In this document: positions 17,008 to 25,137 of the stretch, in pieces | Layout of the letters: each line of letters begins with the position of its first letter | How positions within the stretch are numbered: the stretch's first letter is position 1 | From: M3007 sp035299505 | GTDB taxonomy: Bacteria; Bacteroidota; Bacteroidia; Chitinophagales; Saprospiraceae | Reading direction: 5' to 3' | NCBI GenBank assembly: GCA_035299505.1 | Contig: DATGWL010000090.1 | Span: 1-64,000, forward strand | Length of the DNA stretch: 64,000 bases | The notes under the pieces: generated by a model | The model's input: the letters and a program-made list of their open reading frames with translations, nothing else | The model's database searches: none | Told to the model about the DNA's origin: nothing | Made by a program: the position numbers and the translations under genes

Positions 17008-17048
17008 AGTTGAAGTTTAGGTTTGAAAATCAAAGGATTATTCAAGGG

Positions 17049-17660
17049 TTACTGGCCGGGATCCACCCATACATTTAAATCGAAATGAAAGGAAATCCAG
17101 TCGTTTACCTTGATCATCCCAAACATGGCTTCCGGAGGCGTGATGCCGAAAGAACTCATCTGAAGTGCGCTTTCACCTTTCAGTAAAAACCGGTCGGACC
17201 CGATAATCTTTGCCTTGGCAGGTACCGTAAAAGTCTTGGTAACGTTTGTAATGGTGATGTTGACATTGGCCTGAACATCAAACCAGTCTTTACAGGAGCC
17301 ATCCAGACATTTGGGATTTTGCCAGGAGTCAATCAGACTAATTTTGATAAACGGGAACTGCTCGGCCTTTAAAGCCTTTTGCATATCCTGATCAATTTTT
17401 CGGTTTTTGCAGTCAAAATTGCCGGAACGTATACGCAGCTCTGCATTTTTGAATTTGGTATATCCTCCCTTTCTGTCGAGTTCCGCCAACTGACCTTCAA
17501 AACGATCCTGACAATCGCAGGAAAAACTGTTCACATTGGAAGTACCTTTCAGGTATAGCCGACTACCCTCCTGAATGTGAAAACGTGTTTTATCTGCCGT
17601 TGGCAAATAGCTGTTATTGAGTAACAAAAAGCAGCTCAACCAGAAGAATAGCCTGATCAT
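17049..17660 (-). CDS. YceI-like periplasmic protein, cysteine-rich
   Basis: The 203-residue protein has a signal peptide (MIRLFFWLSCFLLLNNS). The YceI-type lipocalin-like beta-barrel is marked by LYLKGTSNVNSFSCDCQDRF near the start and SSFGITPPEAMFGMIKVND near the end. YceI folds bind isoprenoid-type lipids such as polyprenols or quinones. Unusual for the family are cysteine pairs at SCDC, FDCKNRK, KCLDGSCKDW, which could form disulfides. It differs from the second YceI protein at 19667, which lacks them. The gene precedes a small membrane protein gene on the same strand. Confidence 0.82.
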   Translation of the reverse strand: MIRLFFWLSCFLLLNNSYLPTADKTRFHIQEGSRLYLKGTSNVNSFSCDCQDRFEGQLAELDRKGGYTKFKNAELRIRSGNFDCKNRKIDQDMQKALKAEQFPFIKISLIDSWQNPKCLDGSCKDWFDVQANVNITITNVTKTFTVPAKAKIIGSDRFLLKGESALQMSSFGITPPEAMFGMIKVNDWISFHFDLNVWVDPGQ

Positions 17661-17689
17661 GTGTAATAGGTTTGGCGGGAAGGGGAAGA

Positions 17690-18190
17690 GAGGCGTTTGG
17701 GGGGCATTTTGGAGGTCATTTAAGTAGTCATTTAATTAGTCATTTAATTAGTCATTTAAGGGGCATTTGGGGAGTCATTTAAGTAGTCATTTAAGTAGTC
17801 ATTTAAGGGTTATTTTGAGGTCATTTGGGGAGTCATTTGGGAGGTCATTTATGGGGCATTTGGGGAGTCATTTAAGTAGTCATTTAAGGGTTATTTTGAG
17901 GTCATTTGGGGAGTCATTTGGGAGGTCATTTATGGGGGGCTTAGGGGTTAGCGAAAGGCTGAGACACCTTTGACATCAGACCTTTCGCTACGCTCAAGGT
18001 GACAAAGTCTGGCTGCTCAACTTCTTTCTAACCTAACAAAAAACTCAAATGACCTCAAAATGACTCCCTAAATGACCTCAAATTGACTCCCTAAATGACC
18101 TCAAAATGACTCCCTAAATGACCTCAAAATGACTCCCTAAATGACCTCAAAATGACTCCCTAAATGACTGCCCAATGACTCCTCAAAGAA
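17690..18190. repeat. Large inverted array of short GTCATTT / AAATGAC repeats
   Basis: This gene-free stretch of 536 bases (17661-18196) has two arms. The left arm (about 17716-17935) repeats GTCATTT spaced by 4-5 bases, including a long near-duplicate block (about 17767-17847 and 17854-17935). The right arm holds five 23-base units (AATGACCTCAAAATGACTCCCTA is the unit in two halves: AATGACCTCAA and AATGACTCCCTA) at 18048-18162. The right arm is the reverse complement of words in the left arm (GAGTCATTT, GAGGTCATTT), so very large hairpins are possible. The middle contains a smaller inverted pair (GCGAAAGG at 17950, CCTTTCGC at 17981). Confidence 0.85.
18048..18162. repeat. Five tandem 23-bp units, right arm of the inverted array
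   Basis: Units start at 18048, 18071, 18094, 18117 and 18140. Four are identical; the second differs by one base (AATTGAC for AATGAC-type spacing). There are no spacers, so this is not a CRISPR array. Confidence 0.85.
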
Positions 18191-18196
18191 TCAGTT

Positions 18197-19615
18197 TTAG
18201 AACCCTACCACCGCTTGTACCATGAAGCCGGTGAATTTGCCTTCGTAGCGGTAGTCGGTGCTTGGGAAATCAGTGTATTGCTGACTAACGATTTCGCCTT
18301 TGAGCAACAGGTTTTTGGTTGGGAACCAGCCTGCAGATGCTGCAAAGCGGCTGATGCCTACTTCCAGTTGATTGCCGGATGCGTCCACAATGCCACGTGG
18401 CTCGCCTTTCACATTGTTGTAGCGCACACCAATGAACAATTGTTCGTTGGCCAGGAAACGGTACACACCTTCTACAGCATACTGTGTGAAATTGCGTTTT
18501 TCCCAGGTTTTTTGTTCTGCTGTGCCGGCTACATCTGCATAGTTGCTACCGTTTACAATTTCATAAGAGCCAAATACTTCCAGTCCTTTGAACTTAACAA
18601 AGGGGTTGATCATGATGGCTGTTACGCGGTTTGGCACATCAGGGTTGAAACGGCCTGAAGTAAATTGAGCTGCCATAGTGGTTGCTGTACCGCTGGCTTG
18701 CAGCGCAGGTTCCATGGCCAGGAAGTAGTGAGAACCCGTGCGGTCGCCGGCATACAGCGTGTTACGCTGAATGTTCGGGTTGTTGTACAGGGATGCAGAC
18801 AAACGAACGCGGAGGTCGTTTACGGTTTTGTCGTAGGCCAGTTTGGCAAACACTGACGGACTTTTCTTGGTAGGCACTACACCAAAGCTGTTCTTTGCTT
18901 CCGGATAGTTTTCCACGTTACCGTTGATGAAACCGGAAGACATGCCAATCATTCCCATCAGGCCATCAGCTGGGAAGACGTACAGTTCACCACCAATTTC
19001 TGTAGAGAAGGCGTCCATGATGTAGTTTTCTACAAAAGGATTGAACATAGCGTTACCACCATCGGTGCGGCGGAACTGCATGTCGCCGAAGTTTGGAGTG
19101 AAGTGGCCAATTTTTACCCGCAAATACTTTTCAAACCATTTAGGATTGCCAAGCATCGGGAGTTTGTCCATTTGGATGTAACCACCTTTTACCCAGAATT
19201 CAGAGTGGTGGCGTGTGGACATGTAGTTTTCCAGGCAAACGCGAATACCATCGGCAATCTGGAAGTCCAGATTCAAATTAGCCATCGCGAGGTTAAAGCC
19301 TGTGAGGGTTGCAGAAGTGGAGTCTTCTGTTTTTACTACCCCGTACAGCAGGTTACGGTTGACTGGGTTGGTGCCTGATACAGGTACGTAGGTTGGGGTG
19401 TTTTCATGTTTGATGGATTGGAAATCCTGGGTAAAGCTGCCGCCAATGCGGATTTTGAAGCCCGTGTATTCAACGGAATCGTTTTTAGAGGGTTCAAACA
19501 CATTGATGGCGCCTTTGTCCCATCCGCGGAAATATTGAAGTTTGGGTTGTTGTGCGAACGCCTTGTTGGCGCAGAAAAGAAGCACGAGAACCAGAAGGGT
19601 TAAACCGTTTTTCAT
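18197..19615 (-). CDS. Outer-membrane porin, phosphate-selective porin O/P-like
   Basis: The 472-residue protein has a Sec signal peptide (MKNGLTLLVLVLLFCANKAFAQ) and then alternating amphipathic strands rich in aromatic and glycine residues. It ends in a terminal beta-strand with a final Phe (GKFTGFMVQAVVGF), the signal for outer-membrane assembly. Segments such as VKIGHFTPNFGDMQFRR and ERNFTQYAVEGVYRF resemble OprP/OprO-like porins. The actual substrate is unknown. A YceI gene precedes it by 51 bases on the same strand, so co-transcription from the promoter near 20250 is likely. Downstream lies the large repeat array. Confidence 0.8.
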   Translation of the reverse strand: MKNGLTLLVLVLLFCANKAFAQQPKLQYFRGWDKGAINVFEPSKNDSVEYTGFKIRIGGSFTQDFQSIKHENTPTYVPVSGTNPVNRNLLYGVVKTEDSTSATLTGFNLAMANLNLDFQIADGIRVCLENYMSTRHHSEFWVKGGYIQMDKLPMLGNPKWFEKYLRVKIGHFTPNFGDMQFRRTDGGNAMFNPFVENYIMDAFSTEIGGELYVFPADGLMGMIGMSSGFINGNVENYPEAKNSFGVVPTKKSPSVFAKLAYDKTVNDLRVRLSASLYNNPNIQRNTLYAGDRTGSHYFLAMEPALQASGTATTMAAQFTSGRFNPDVPNRVTAIMINPFVKFKGLEVFGSYEIVNGSNYADVAGTAEQKTWEKRNFTQYAVEGVYRFLANEQLFIGVRYNNVKGEPRGIVDASGNQLEVGISRFAASAGWFPTKNLLLKGEIVSQQYTDFPSTDYRYEGKFTGFMVQAVVGF

Positions 19616-19666
19616 GATGCACGAAATTTTAAATTTGTGATATGTTTAGTTTTGAATTGATGTTGA

Positions 19667-20233
19667 CTATTGTTTCAGGCTTACCTGGAAGACGATTTCA
19701 ACTTCATCACCCGTGGTAAGTGTGCCCATCAGTGCTGTTGGAGGACTGATGCCGAAGTCGCTCATTTTGAATTTTTTGGAACCTTTGAACGTGATGGTAC
19801 CATCGGCAGAAAGCCAACCTTGTACGTATAGATCGATTCGTTTGGTAACCCCGGCTATGGTGAGGCTGCCGCTGGCGTTGAGTTCTATACCTCCGTTTTT
19901 ACTGGTTAGGCTGGTTACCTTATCCAGTTTGTAGCTGATATTGGGGAAGTTGTTGGCCTTCAGCGCATCGTATGTCTTGTTGTCCATGATAGACCCCTTG
20001 GCGCTTTTGATGCTTTTAACCGGAATCTCCACACTCAGGCTTTGAATAGCTTTGAGGCTGGTGGCATCGGCCTGCAGTGTACCGTAGGCACGGACTTCAT
20101 TAGCCTTGGACTGCCAGGCGTGTAAATTGGAGGTTCCATTGATTACCAAAGAATAATTGGTAACGTGGTAGTTTCCTTGGCCATAAGCAAAGGAAAAGGC
20201 GAAAAGGAGCAGAAAAGCGAAATAGAGTCTCAT
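19667..20233 (-). CDS. YceI-family periplasmic protein
   Basis: The 188-residue protein has a signal peptide (MRLYFAFLLLFAFSFAYG). It carries the YceI beta-barrel with VINGTSNLHAWQSKANEV at the start, an AGVTKRIDLYVQG strand and a C-terminal FGISPPTALMGTLTTGDEV. YceI proteins bind long polyisoprenoid chains in the periplasm. The ATG at 20233 opens the signal peptide; a start at 20317 would run through the promoter. TACTTTTG (minus strand, 20251-20258) is a good -7 element and two TGAC-type sites lie upstream. It probably forms an operon with the porin. Confidence 0.88.
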   Translation of the reverse strand: MRLYFAFLLLFAFSFAYGQGNYHVTNYSLVINGTSNLHAWQSKANEVRAYGTLQADATSLKAIQSLSVEIPVKSIKSAKGSIMDNKTYDALKANNFPNISYKLDKVTSLTSKNGGIELNASGSLTIAGVTKRIDLYVQGWLSADGTITFKGSKKFKMSDFGISPPTALMGTLTTGDEVEIVFQVSLKQ

Positions 20234-20250
20234 TGTGATTAAGTTTGAGA

Positions 20251-20258
20251 CAAAAGTA
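20251..20258 (-). promoter_or_regulatory. TAnnTTTG element for the YceI/porin genes
   Basis: The minus strand reads TACTTTTG, 17 bases upstream of the YceI start codon at 20233. Confidence 0.55.
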
Positions 20259-20304
20259 TCGGGGTAGGGAAAAGGCAATTGTTGACCGGCGTTAGACTGG
20301 GACG

Positions 20305-20339
20305 TGACTTTTATCACACTCCACCGGTGACTTTTATGA
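20305..20339. promoter_or_regulatory. FNR/CRP-like site plus degenerate copy, YceI/CREST divergent region
   Basis: TGACTTTTATCA (20305-20316) fits TGAY-N4-RTCA. A second copy, TGACTTTTATGA (20328-20339), is 23 bases away and has one broken half-site. The first is centred about 56 bases upstream of the middle of the YceI -7 element. The rest of the 270-base divergent gap has no other clear signal. Confidence 0.45.
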
Positions 20340-20503
20340 AGCGGAAAATGATCTGGATCAGCAAGATGCCCCTGGGATCATCGTCAGAGCGGTTTTTGTT
20401 GTGGTAAAAACCGTGTTAGAAAAAGAAATAATTAAAAAGGAATAATGTGTGACAGTGGTTTTTCCGTACATTAGCCTCTAACTTTTTTAAACATCCAGCT
20501 CAA

Positions 20504-21271
20504 ATGACATTCTCTCCGATTACCCTGATTGGTTCTCTTTTGCTATTGGCGGCGGTTGGCATGGGTATGGCGGCGCCCATTCCGCAGGACCCGATGTATC
20601 ATGATTACGGCGACCAGCGCATCATTTTTGGTATCCCTTATTTTTGGAACGTGGTGTCTAACTTGCCCATGTTTTTTATTGGGCTGTACGGCCTGAGAGA
20701 GGCTATTCGCCGGTATACAGAACGACCGGAAGGGGTGGCGCGTCTGATCCCGCTGGTTTTGAGTGGCGGCATATATATTACCTGTTTTGGTTCTGCCTAT
20801 TACCATTGGAAACCCAGCAACGATACCCTCCTTTGGGATCGGCTGCCTATGACGCTCATGTTTATGTCGCTGTTTTCACTGTTAGTGTATGATTATCTGG
20901 GAAAAAAAGCAGGAACCATCGCGTTTTGGACCAGCATTCCGGCGGGTATTATCAGTGTATTATATTGGCACTTTACCGAGGCCGCCGGCCAGGGCGATCT
21001 CAGGCCATATGCTATTGTGCAGTTCTTTCCGATGGTAGCAGCGCCGGCGCTGATGCTGGTTTATCCCGGTAAAGTGCCTTACGTTAAATTAGTAGCCTAT
21101 ATCCTGGGCTGGTACGTAGTGGCCAAATTATTTGAGCATTTCGATAAGGAAGTCTACCAGATGCTGGGCTTTTGGAGCGGACATACGCTCAAGCACCTTA
21201 CCGGCGCCATTGGTCTGGTGTATGCCATGAAGGTGGTGGATGGCTGGAATCCATCTGCAAATAAGGCATAA
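20504..21271 (+). CDS. CREST-superfamily membrane protein, ceramidase-like hydrolase
   Basis: This 255-residue protein has about seven transmembrane helices. The CREST metal-site pattern is visible: FGSAYYHW (Ser97, His101), DRLPM (Asp112), and a late SGHTLKH (His227, His231). These residues coordinate zinc in alkaline ceramidases and related amide hydrolases. The natural substrate here could be a sphingolipid-like or N-acyl amino lipid of the Bacteroidota envelope, but this is inference. It lies on the strand leading into hmgA, with a gap of 85 bases containing an FNR-like site. The start is the ATG at 20504, with a TAACTTTT-like element just upstream. Confidence 0.8.
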   Translation: MTFSPITLIGSLLLLAAVGMGMAAPIPQDPMYHDYGDQRIIFGIPYFWNVVSNLPMFFIGLYGLREAIRRYTERPEGVARLIPLVLSGGIYITCFGSAYYHWKPSNDTLLWDRLPMTLMFMSLFSLLVYDYLGKKAGTIAFWTSIPAGIISVLYWHFTEAAGQGDLRPYAIVQFFPMVAAPALMLVYPGKVPYVKLVAYILGWYVVAKLFEHFDKEVYQMLGFWSGHTLKHLTGAIGLVYAMKVVDGWNPSANKA

Positions 21272-21296
21272 CACTGACAGATATCAATCCGTGTGC

Positions 21297-21308
21297 TGAT
21301 TAGCATCA
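21297..21308. promoter_or_regulatory. FNR/CRP-like palindrome upstream of hmgA
   Basis: TGATTAGCATCA has perfect TGAT/ATCA half-sites. Its centre is about 30 bases before GACCTTCG (21332-21339), which is a weak TAnnTTTG-like element; the hmgA ATG is at 21357. Confidence 0.45.
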
Positions 21309-21356
21309 TATTACGGGCATCCAGCTTCGGCGACCTTCGCTGAAACTTCTAATGCT

Positions 21357-22535
21357 ATGCCTGTTTACCACCACGCCGGGAAAATACCCCGGAAACGCCA
21401 CGTGCAATTCCGCAACCATGCGGGCGCCCTTTACCAGGAAGAGTTGGTAGGAACCCAGGGCTTTTCCGGGGTTTCATCATTGGTTTACCACCTCTATCCA
21501 CCTACTATTGTTAAAGAAAAAGGCACCCCCTATTCCGTTGAACCGGAAATTGCAGTGGAAAAAAACCTTTCCGCTCTAAGCTTCAAAGGCTTTGATTTGC
21601 CTTATGTAGACGATTATCTGGAGAGTCGCAAAACGCTTTTTGTCAACAACGACCTCCACATAGGGCTGGCCGCACCTCACCACAGCACCAAGGATTATTT
21701 CTTTAAAAACGCCGATGCCGATGAGATGATTTTCGTGCACAAAGGCCATGGCTGGGTGGAAACCATGTATGGGCAGATTCCTTTTGAATACGGCGATTAC
21801 ATCGTCATCCCGCGCGGTACTATTTATAAAATCCATTTCCTGAGTAATCAAAACCGCCTCCTGTATATCGAGTCGTTCAGCCCCATCAGTATCCCTGGTC
21901 GTTACCGGAATCAGTCTGGCCAGATGCTGGAACACGCTCCTTTCTGCGAACGCGATTTCAAGCTGCCCAAAGACCTGCAAACTCACGATGAACACGGCAA
22001 TTTCCTGGTGAAAATCAAGAAACAGGGCATGATTTATCCATACGTGTACGCTACACACCCTTTCGATGTGGTTGGTTGGGACGGAAATCATTACCCCTGG
22101 GCTATGTCTATTTTTGATTTTGAACCCATTACGGGTCGCATCCATATGCCGCCACCCATCCACCAGCAGTTTGAAGCAGCCGGCTTTGTGGTTTGCTCAT
22201 TTGTTCCTCGATTGTACGACTACCATCCCAAAGCCATTCCGGCGCCTTATCACCACAGCAACATCGATTCCGACGAGATTCTGTACTATGTGGATGGCGA
22301 TTTTATGTCGCGCAATAACATCCAGAAAGGTCAGCTTACCCTTCACCCCGGCGGTATCCCACACGGACCACACCCTGGCGCCATCGAACGCAGTATTGGT
22401 AAAACGGCTACGGAAGAACTGGCGGTTATGATAGATCCTTTCCGTCCGGTAAAAATTACCAAAGCCGCCCTGGAAATGGAAGTAGAAGACTATTACAAAT
22501 CCTGGCTGGAAGAGCCATTTGCCTTGTCGATGTGA
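21357..22535 (+). CDS. hmgA: Homogentisate 1,2-dioxygenase
   Basis: The 392-residue enzyme opens the ring of homogentisate to maleylacetoacetate using Fe(II) and O2, in tyrosine and phenylalanine breakdown. Family features include PRKRHVQFR near the N-terminus, ADEMIFVHKGHGWVETMYG (cupin strand) and the iron-site region HPGGIPHGPHPGA near the C-terminus. The length is somewhat short compared with about 430 residues in proteobacteria but usual for Bacteroidota. The start at 21357 is the first ATG after the previous gene. HPPD follows 37 bases downstream, so the two consecutive steps of the pathway are encoded together, in reverse order of the reactions. Confidence 0.94.
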   Translation: MPVYHHAGKIPRKRHVQFRNHAGALYQEELVGTQGFSGVSSLVYHLYPPTIVKEKGTPYSVEPEIAVEKNLSALSFKGFDLPYVDDYLESRKTLFVNNDLHIGLAAPHHSTKDYFFKNADADEMIFVHKGHGWVETMYGQIPFEYGDYIVIPRGTIYKIHFLSNQNRLLYIESFSPISIPGRYRNQSGQMLEHAPFCERDFKLPKDLQTHDEHGNFLVKIKKQGMIYPYVYATHPFDVVGWDGNHYPWAMSIFDFEPITGRIHMPPPIHQQFEAAGFVVCSFVPRLYDYHPKAIPAPYHHSNIDSDEILYYVDGDFMSRNNIQKGQLTLHPGGIPHGPHPGAIERSIGKTATEELAVMIDPFRPVKITKAALEMEVEDYYKSWLEEPFALSM

Positions 22536-22572
22536 ACCTGACTTTCCACCTTCAAACAAGTATCCATCCGGT

Positions 22573-23724
22573 ATGACAACCTTAACCAACCTGCAGAATT
22601 ATGATTATGGTCTCCAGAAAATCTTTTCGGAGGCCGAAGACTTCCTTCCGCTGCTCGGAACGGATTATGTAGAACTATATGTGGGCAACGCCAAACAGGC
22701 AGCTCATTTTTATAAAACAGCCTTCGGATTCCAATCCCTGGCGTATGCCGGCCTTGAAACTGGCGTGCGCGACCGCACCTCATACGTGCTCGCACAAGGC
22801 AAAATCCGACTGGTACTCACCACGCCGCTCACCTCACATTCTCCCATTTCCGATCACATCAAGCACCACGGGGATGGTGTAAAAGTGATTGCTCTTTGGG
22901 TAGACGATGCCCGTGCAGCCTTTCACGAAACCACCCAGCGCGGCGCAAAGCCCTATCTGGAGCCCATCGTAGAGCATGATGAGCATGGTGAAGTGGTGCG
23001 TTCTGGTATTCATACCTATGGCGATACCGTACATATTTTTGTAGAACGCAAAAATTACAACGGTATCTTCCTCCCAGGCTATGAACCCTGGATTTCCAAC
23101 TACAATCCTACTGAAACCGGCTTGAAGTACATTGACCACATGGTAGGCAACGTTGGCTGGAACCAGATGAACGAATGGGCCAAATTCTACGCCGATGTGA
23201 TGGGCTTTGCCAACCTGATTTCATTCGACGACAAGGATATCTCCACAGAGTACTCCGCTCTGATGTCGAAAGTAATGACCAACGGCAATGGTCGGATCAA
23301 ATTCCCGATCAACGAGCCTGCAGAAGGTAAAAAGAAGTCTCAGATTGAAGAATTTATTGAATTCTATGAAGGCGCGGGCTGTCAGCATATTGCCGTGGCA
23401 ACAGATGATATTGTATTCACTGTCAGTGAAATGCGCAAACGCGGCGTAGAGTTTCTGCACGTACCGGGTACATATTACGACACCGTAGCCGGCAGGGTGG
23501 GTATCATTGATGAAAACCTGGCCAAACTCAAAGACCTGGGTATTATGGTAGACCGCGATGAAGAAGGTTATCTCCTTCAGATTTTCACCCGTCCGGTGGA
23601 AGATCGCCCCACCATGTTTTTTGAAATTATTCAACGCAAAGGCGCCAAATCATTCGGAAAAGGCAATTTCAAAGCCCTCTTCGAAAGTATCGAAGAAGAG
23701 CAACGCCGCCGGGGGACACTGTAA
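22573..23724 (+). CDS. hppD: 4-Hydroxyphenylpyruvate dioxygenase
   Basis: The 383-residue protein converts 4-hydroxyphenylpyruvate to homogentisate, the substrate of HmgA encoded just upstream. It shows two vicinal-oxygen-chelate domains. The Fe(II) ligands are His189 (YIDHMVGN), His272 (QHIAVATDD) and Glu351 (MFFEIIQR), the usual 2-His-1-Glu triad. The C-terminal FGKGNFKALFESIE is a signature of HPPD. The ATG at 22573 is used rather than an upstream TTG in frame, because the preceding 18 codons overlap the end of hmgA. A very strong 31-bp hairpin follows the gene. Confidence 0.96.
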   Translation: MTTLTNLQNYDYGLQKIFSEAEDFLPLLGTDYVELYVGNAKQAAHFYKTAFGFQSLAYAGLETGVRDRTSYVLAQGKIRLVLTTPLTSHSPISDHIKHHGDGVKVIALWVDDARAAFHETTQRGAKPYLEPIVEHDEHGEVVRSGIHTYGDTVHIFVERKNYNGIFLPGYEPWISNYNPTETGLKYIDHMVGNVGWNQMNEWAKFYADVMGFANLISFDDKDISTEYSALMSKVMTNGNGRIKFPINEPAEGKKKSQIEEFIEFYEGAGCQHIAVATDDIVFTVSEMRKRGVEFLHVPGTYYDTVAGRVGIIDENLAKLKDLGIMVDRDEEGYLLQIFTRPVEDRPTMFFEIIQRKGAKSFGKGNFKALFESIEEEQRRRGTL

Positions 23725-23727
23725 CGA

Positions 23728-23852
23728 GTGTTTGAGTGTTTGTGTGTTTGAGTTTTTGAGTTGGCGTTCGGCTGGGTATTATTTCGTTTAATTTTGGGAA
23801 TACCCAGCCGAACGCCAACTCAAAAACTCAAAAACTCAAACACTCAAACACC
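23728..23852 (+). terminator. Long perfect hairpin with ACTCAAA heptamers between HPPD and paaA
   Basis: Bases 23750-23780 pair perfectly with 23799-23829 (31 bp; the core is TTGGCGTTCGGCTGGGTATT). The loop is 18 bases. The stem is flanked by repeats of the 7-base word ACTCAAA / TTTGAGT, on both sides of the core. It probably ends the hmgA-hppD transcript; the paaA start follows 16 bases later. Confidence 0.7.
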
Positions 23853-23867
23853 CAAAAACTTCACATC

Positions 23868-24800
23868 ATGGAAAAACTTCACGACTTCCAGCGCTTTATT
23901 GATGCGGAAGAAAAAATAGAACCGAAGGATTGGATGCCGGATGAATATCGGGCACATAATATCCGTCAAATCAGTCAGCATGCGCATTCCGAGGTGATCG
24001 GGATGCAGCCGGAAGGCAATTGGATCACGCGGGCCCCAACACTCAGGGCCAAAAAAATCCTGCTGGCTAAAATTCAGGATGAAGGCGGTCATGGTTTATA
24101 CCTCTACAGTGCTGCAGAAACCCTGGGTATCAGCCGGGATGAAATGATTGCCCAACTGCACGCAGGAAAAGCTAAATATTCCAGCGTATTCAACTACCCC
24201 ACGCTCAACTGGGCCGATATAGGCGCCATTGGCTGGCTGGTGGATGGCGCAGCCGTAACCAACCAATTGTCACTTCGGCGTACTTCCTATGGCCCGTACT
24301 CCCGTGCCATGCTCCGCATTTGCAATGAAGAGAGTTTCCACCAACGGCAGGGATATGAAATCATGCTGAAAATGGCCAAAGGAACACCCGAGCAAAAGGA
24401 AATGGCCCAGGATGCGCTCAACCGCTGGTGGTGGCCCTCTCTGATGATGTTTGGCCCGCACGACAACCAGTCGGAGCGCAGCACCAAAGGCATGCTTTGG
24501 AAAATCAAACGTGCCAGCAACGATGAACTCCGTCAGCGTTTTATCGACAAAACCGTGCCGCAGGCTGAATTTCTGGGTCTGACTATTCCTGATCCCAAAT
24601 TGCGCTGGAATGAGGCCACCGGCCACTATGAAACCAGCGATATCAACTGGGAGGAATTTAATCAGGTAATTCAGGGCAATGGCCCTTGCAACAAGGAACG
24701 CATGGACCATCACAAACAGGTGCATGCGGAAGGCGCCTGGGTGCGCGAAGCAGCGGCTGCGTATGCTGCGCGCCAACAGGAGCAACTCGTGGAAGTTTAA
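23868..24800 (+). CDS. paaA: Phenylacetyl-CoA epoxidase catalytic subunit PaaA
   Basis: The 310-residue protein is the di-iron subunit of the multicomponent ring 1,2-epoxidase that starts aerobic phenylacetate degradation. Characteristic segments are MPDEYRAHNIRQISQHAHSEVIGMQPEGNW, split as MPDEYRAH and QHAHSEVIG, and the metal-ligand regions KIQDEGGHGLYLYSAAE and ICNEESFHQRQGYEI (ExxH motifs). It pairs with PaaC as structural partner; PaaB bridges the pairs. The gene is the first of paaABCD. The reductase gene paaE is not next to this cluster in the window. Confidence 0.95.
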   Translation: MEKLHDFQRFIDAEEKIEPKDWMPDEYRAHNIRQISQHAHSEVIGMQPEGNWITRAPTLRAKKILLAKIQDEGGHGLYLYSAAETLGISRDEMIAQLHAGKAKYSSVFNYPTLNWADIGAIGWLVDGAAVTNQLSLRRTSYGPYSRAMLRICNEESFHQRQGYEIMLKMAKGTPEQKEMAQDALNRWWWPSLMMFGPHDNQSERSTKGMLWKIKRASNDELRQRFIDKTVPQAEFLGLTIPDPKLRWNEATGHYETSDINWEEFNQVIQGNGPCNKERMDHHKQVHAEGAWVREAAAAYAARQQEQLVEV

Positions 24801-24835
24801 ATACAGCGGGAAACCAACTTTTAACTTGAATTAAT

Positions 24836-25135
24836 ATGGCATCCAATCATACCGACTCCCAAGGCCCTGTTTGGGAGGTTTTTACCCAGAAAAAAAGCGG
24901 AGCGCCTTATCAGCACGCTGGTAGCGTTCATGCCTTCGATAAGGCTATGGCGCTGGAAAACGCCCGCGATTTGTACACCCGCCGTGATAAACCCAGCGGC
25001 CTCTGGGTTGTCCCTGCCACTGAAATTGTGGCAGTGGACCCAGGCGAAGCTGCGCCGTTTTTTGATCCGGCCGACGACAAGGTGTACCGTCACCCAACTT
25101 TTTACGAAGTACCCGCTGGGGTAGAAAACCTCTAA
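24836..25135 (+). CDS. paaB: Phenylacetyl-CoA epoxidase subunit PaaB
   Basis: This 99-residue protein matches PaaB in length and in the segments WEVFTQKKSGAPYQHAGSVH and LYTRRDKPSGLWVVPATEI. PaaB is a small structural bridge between PaaA-PaaC heterodimers. It lies 35 bases after paaA and only 2 bases before paaC, as expected for coordinated expression. No cofactor-binding residues are expected in this subunit. Confidence 0.94.
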   Translation: MASNHTDSQGPVWEVFTQKKSGAPYQHAGSVHAFDKAMALENARDLYTRRDKPSGLWVVPATEIVAVDPGEAAPFFDPADDKVYRHPTFYEVPAGVENL

Positions 25136-25137
25136 TT

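Noticed and set aside
17767..17973. Open frame across the GTCATTT repeats, giving repeated SHLRVILRSFGESF-like peptides
   Set aside because: It exists only because the repeats lack stops; the peptide simply mirrors the DNA repeat and has no start context.
18048..18162. Possible CRISPR array (five 23-bp repeats)
   Set aside because: The units are directly adjacent with no unique spacers and there are no cas genes.
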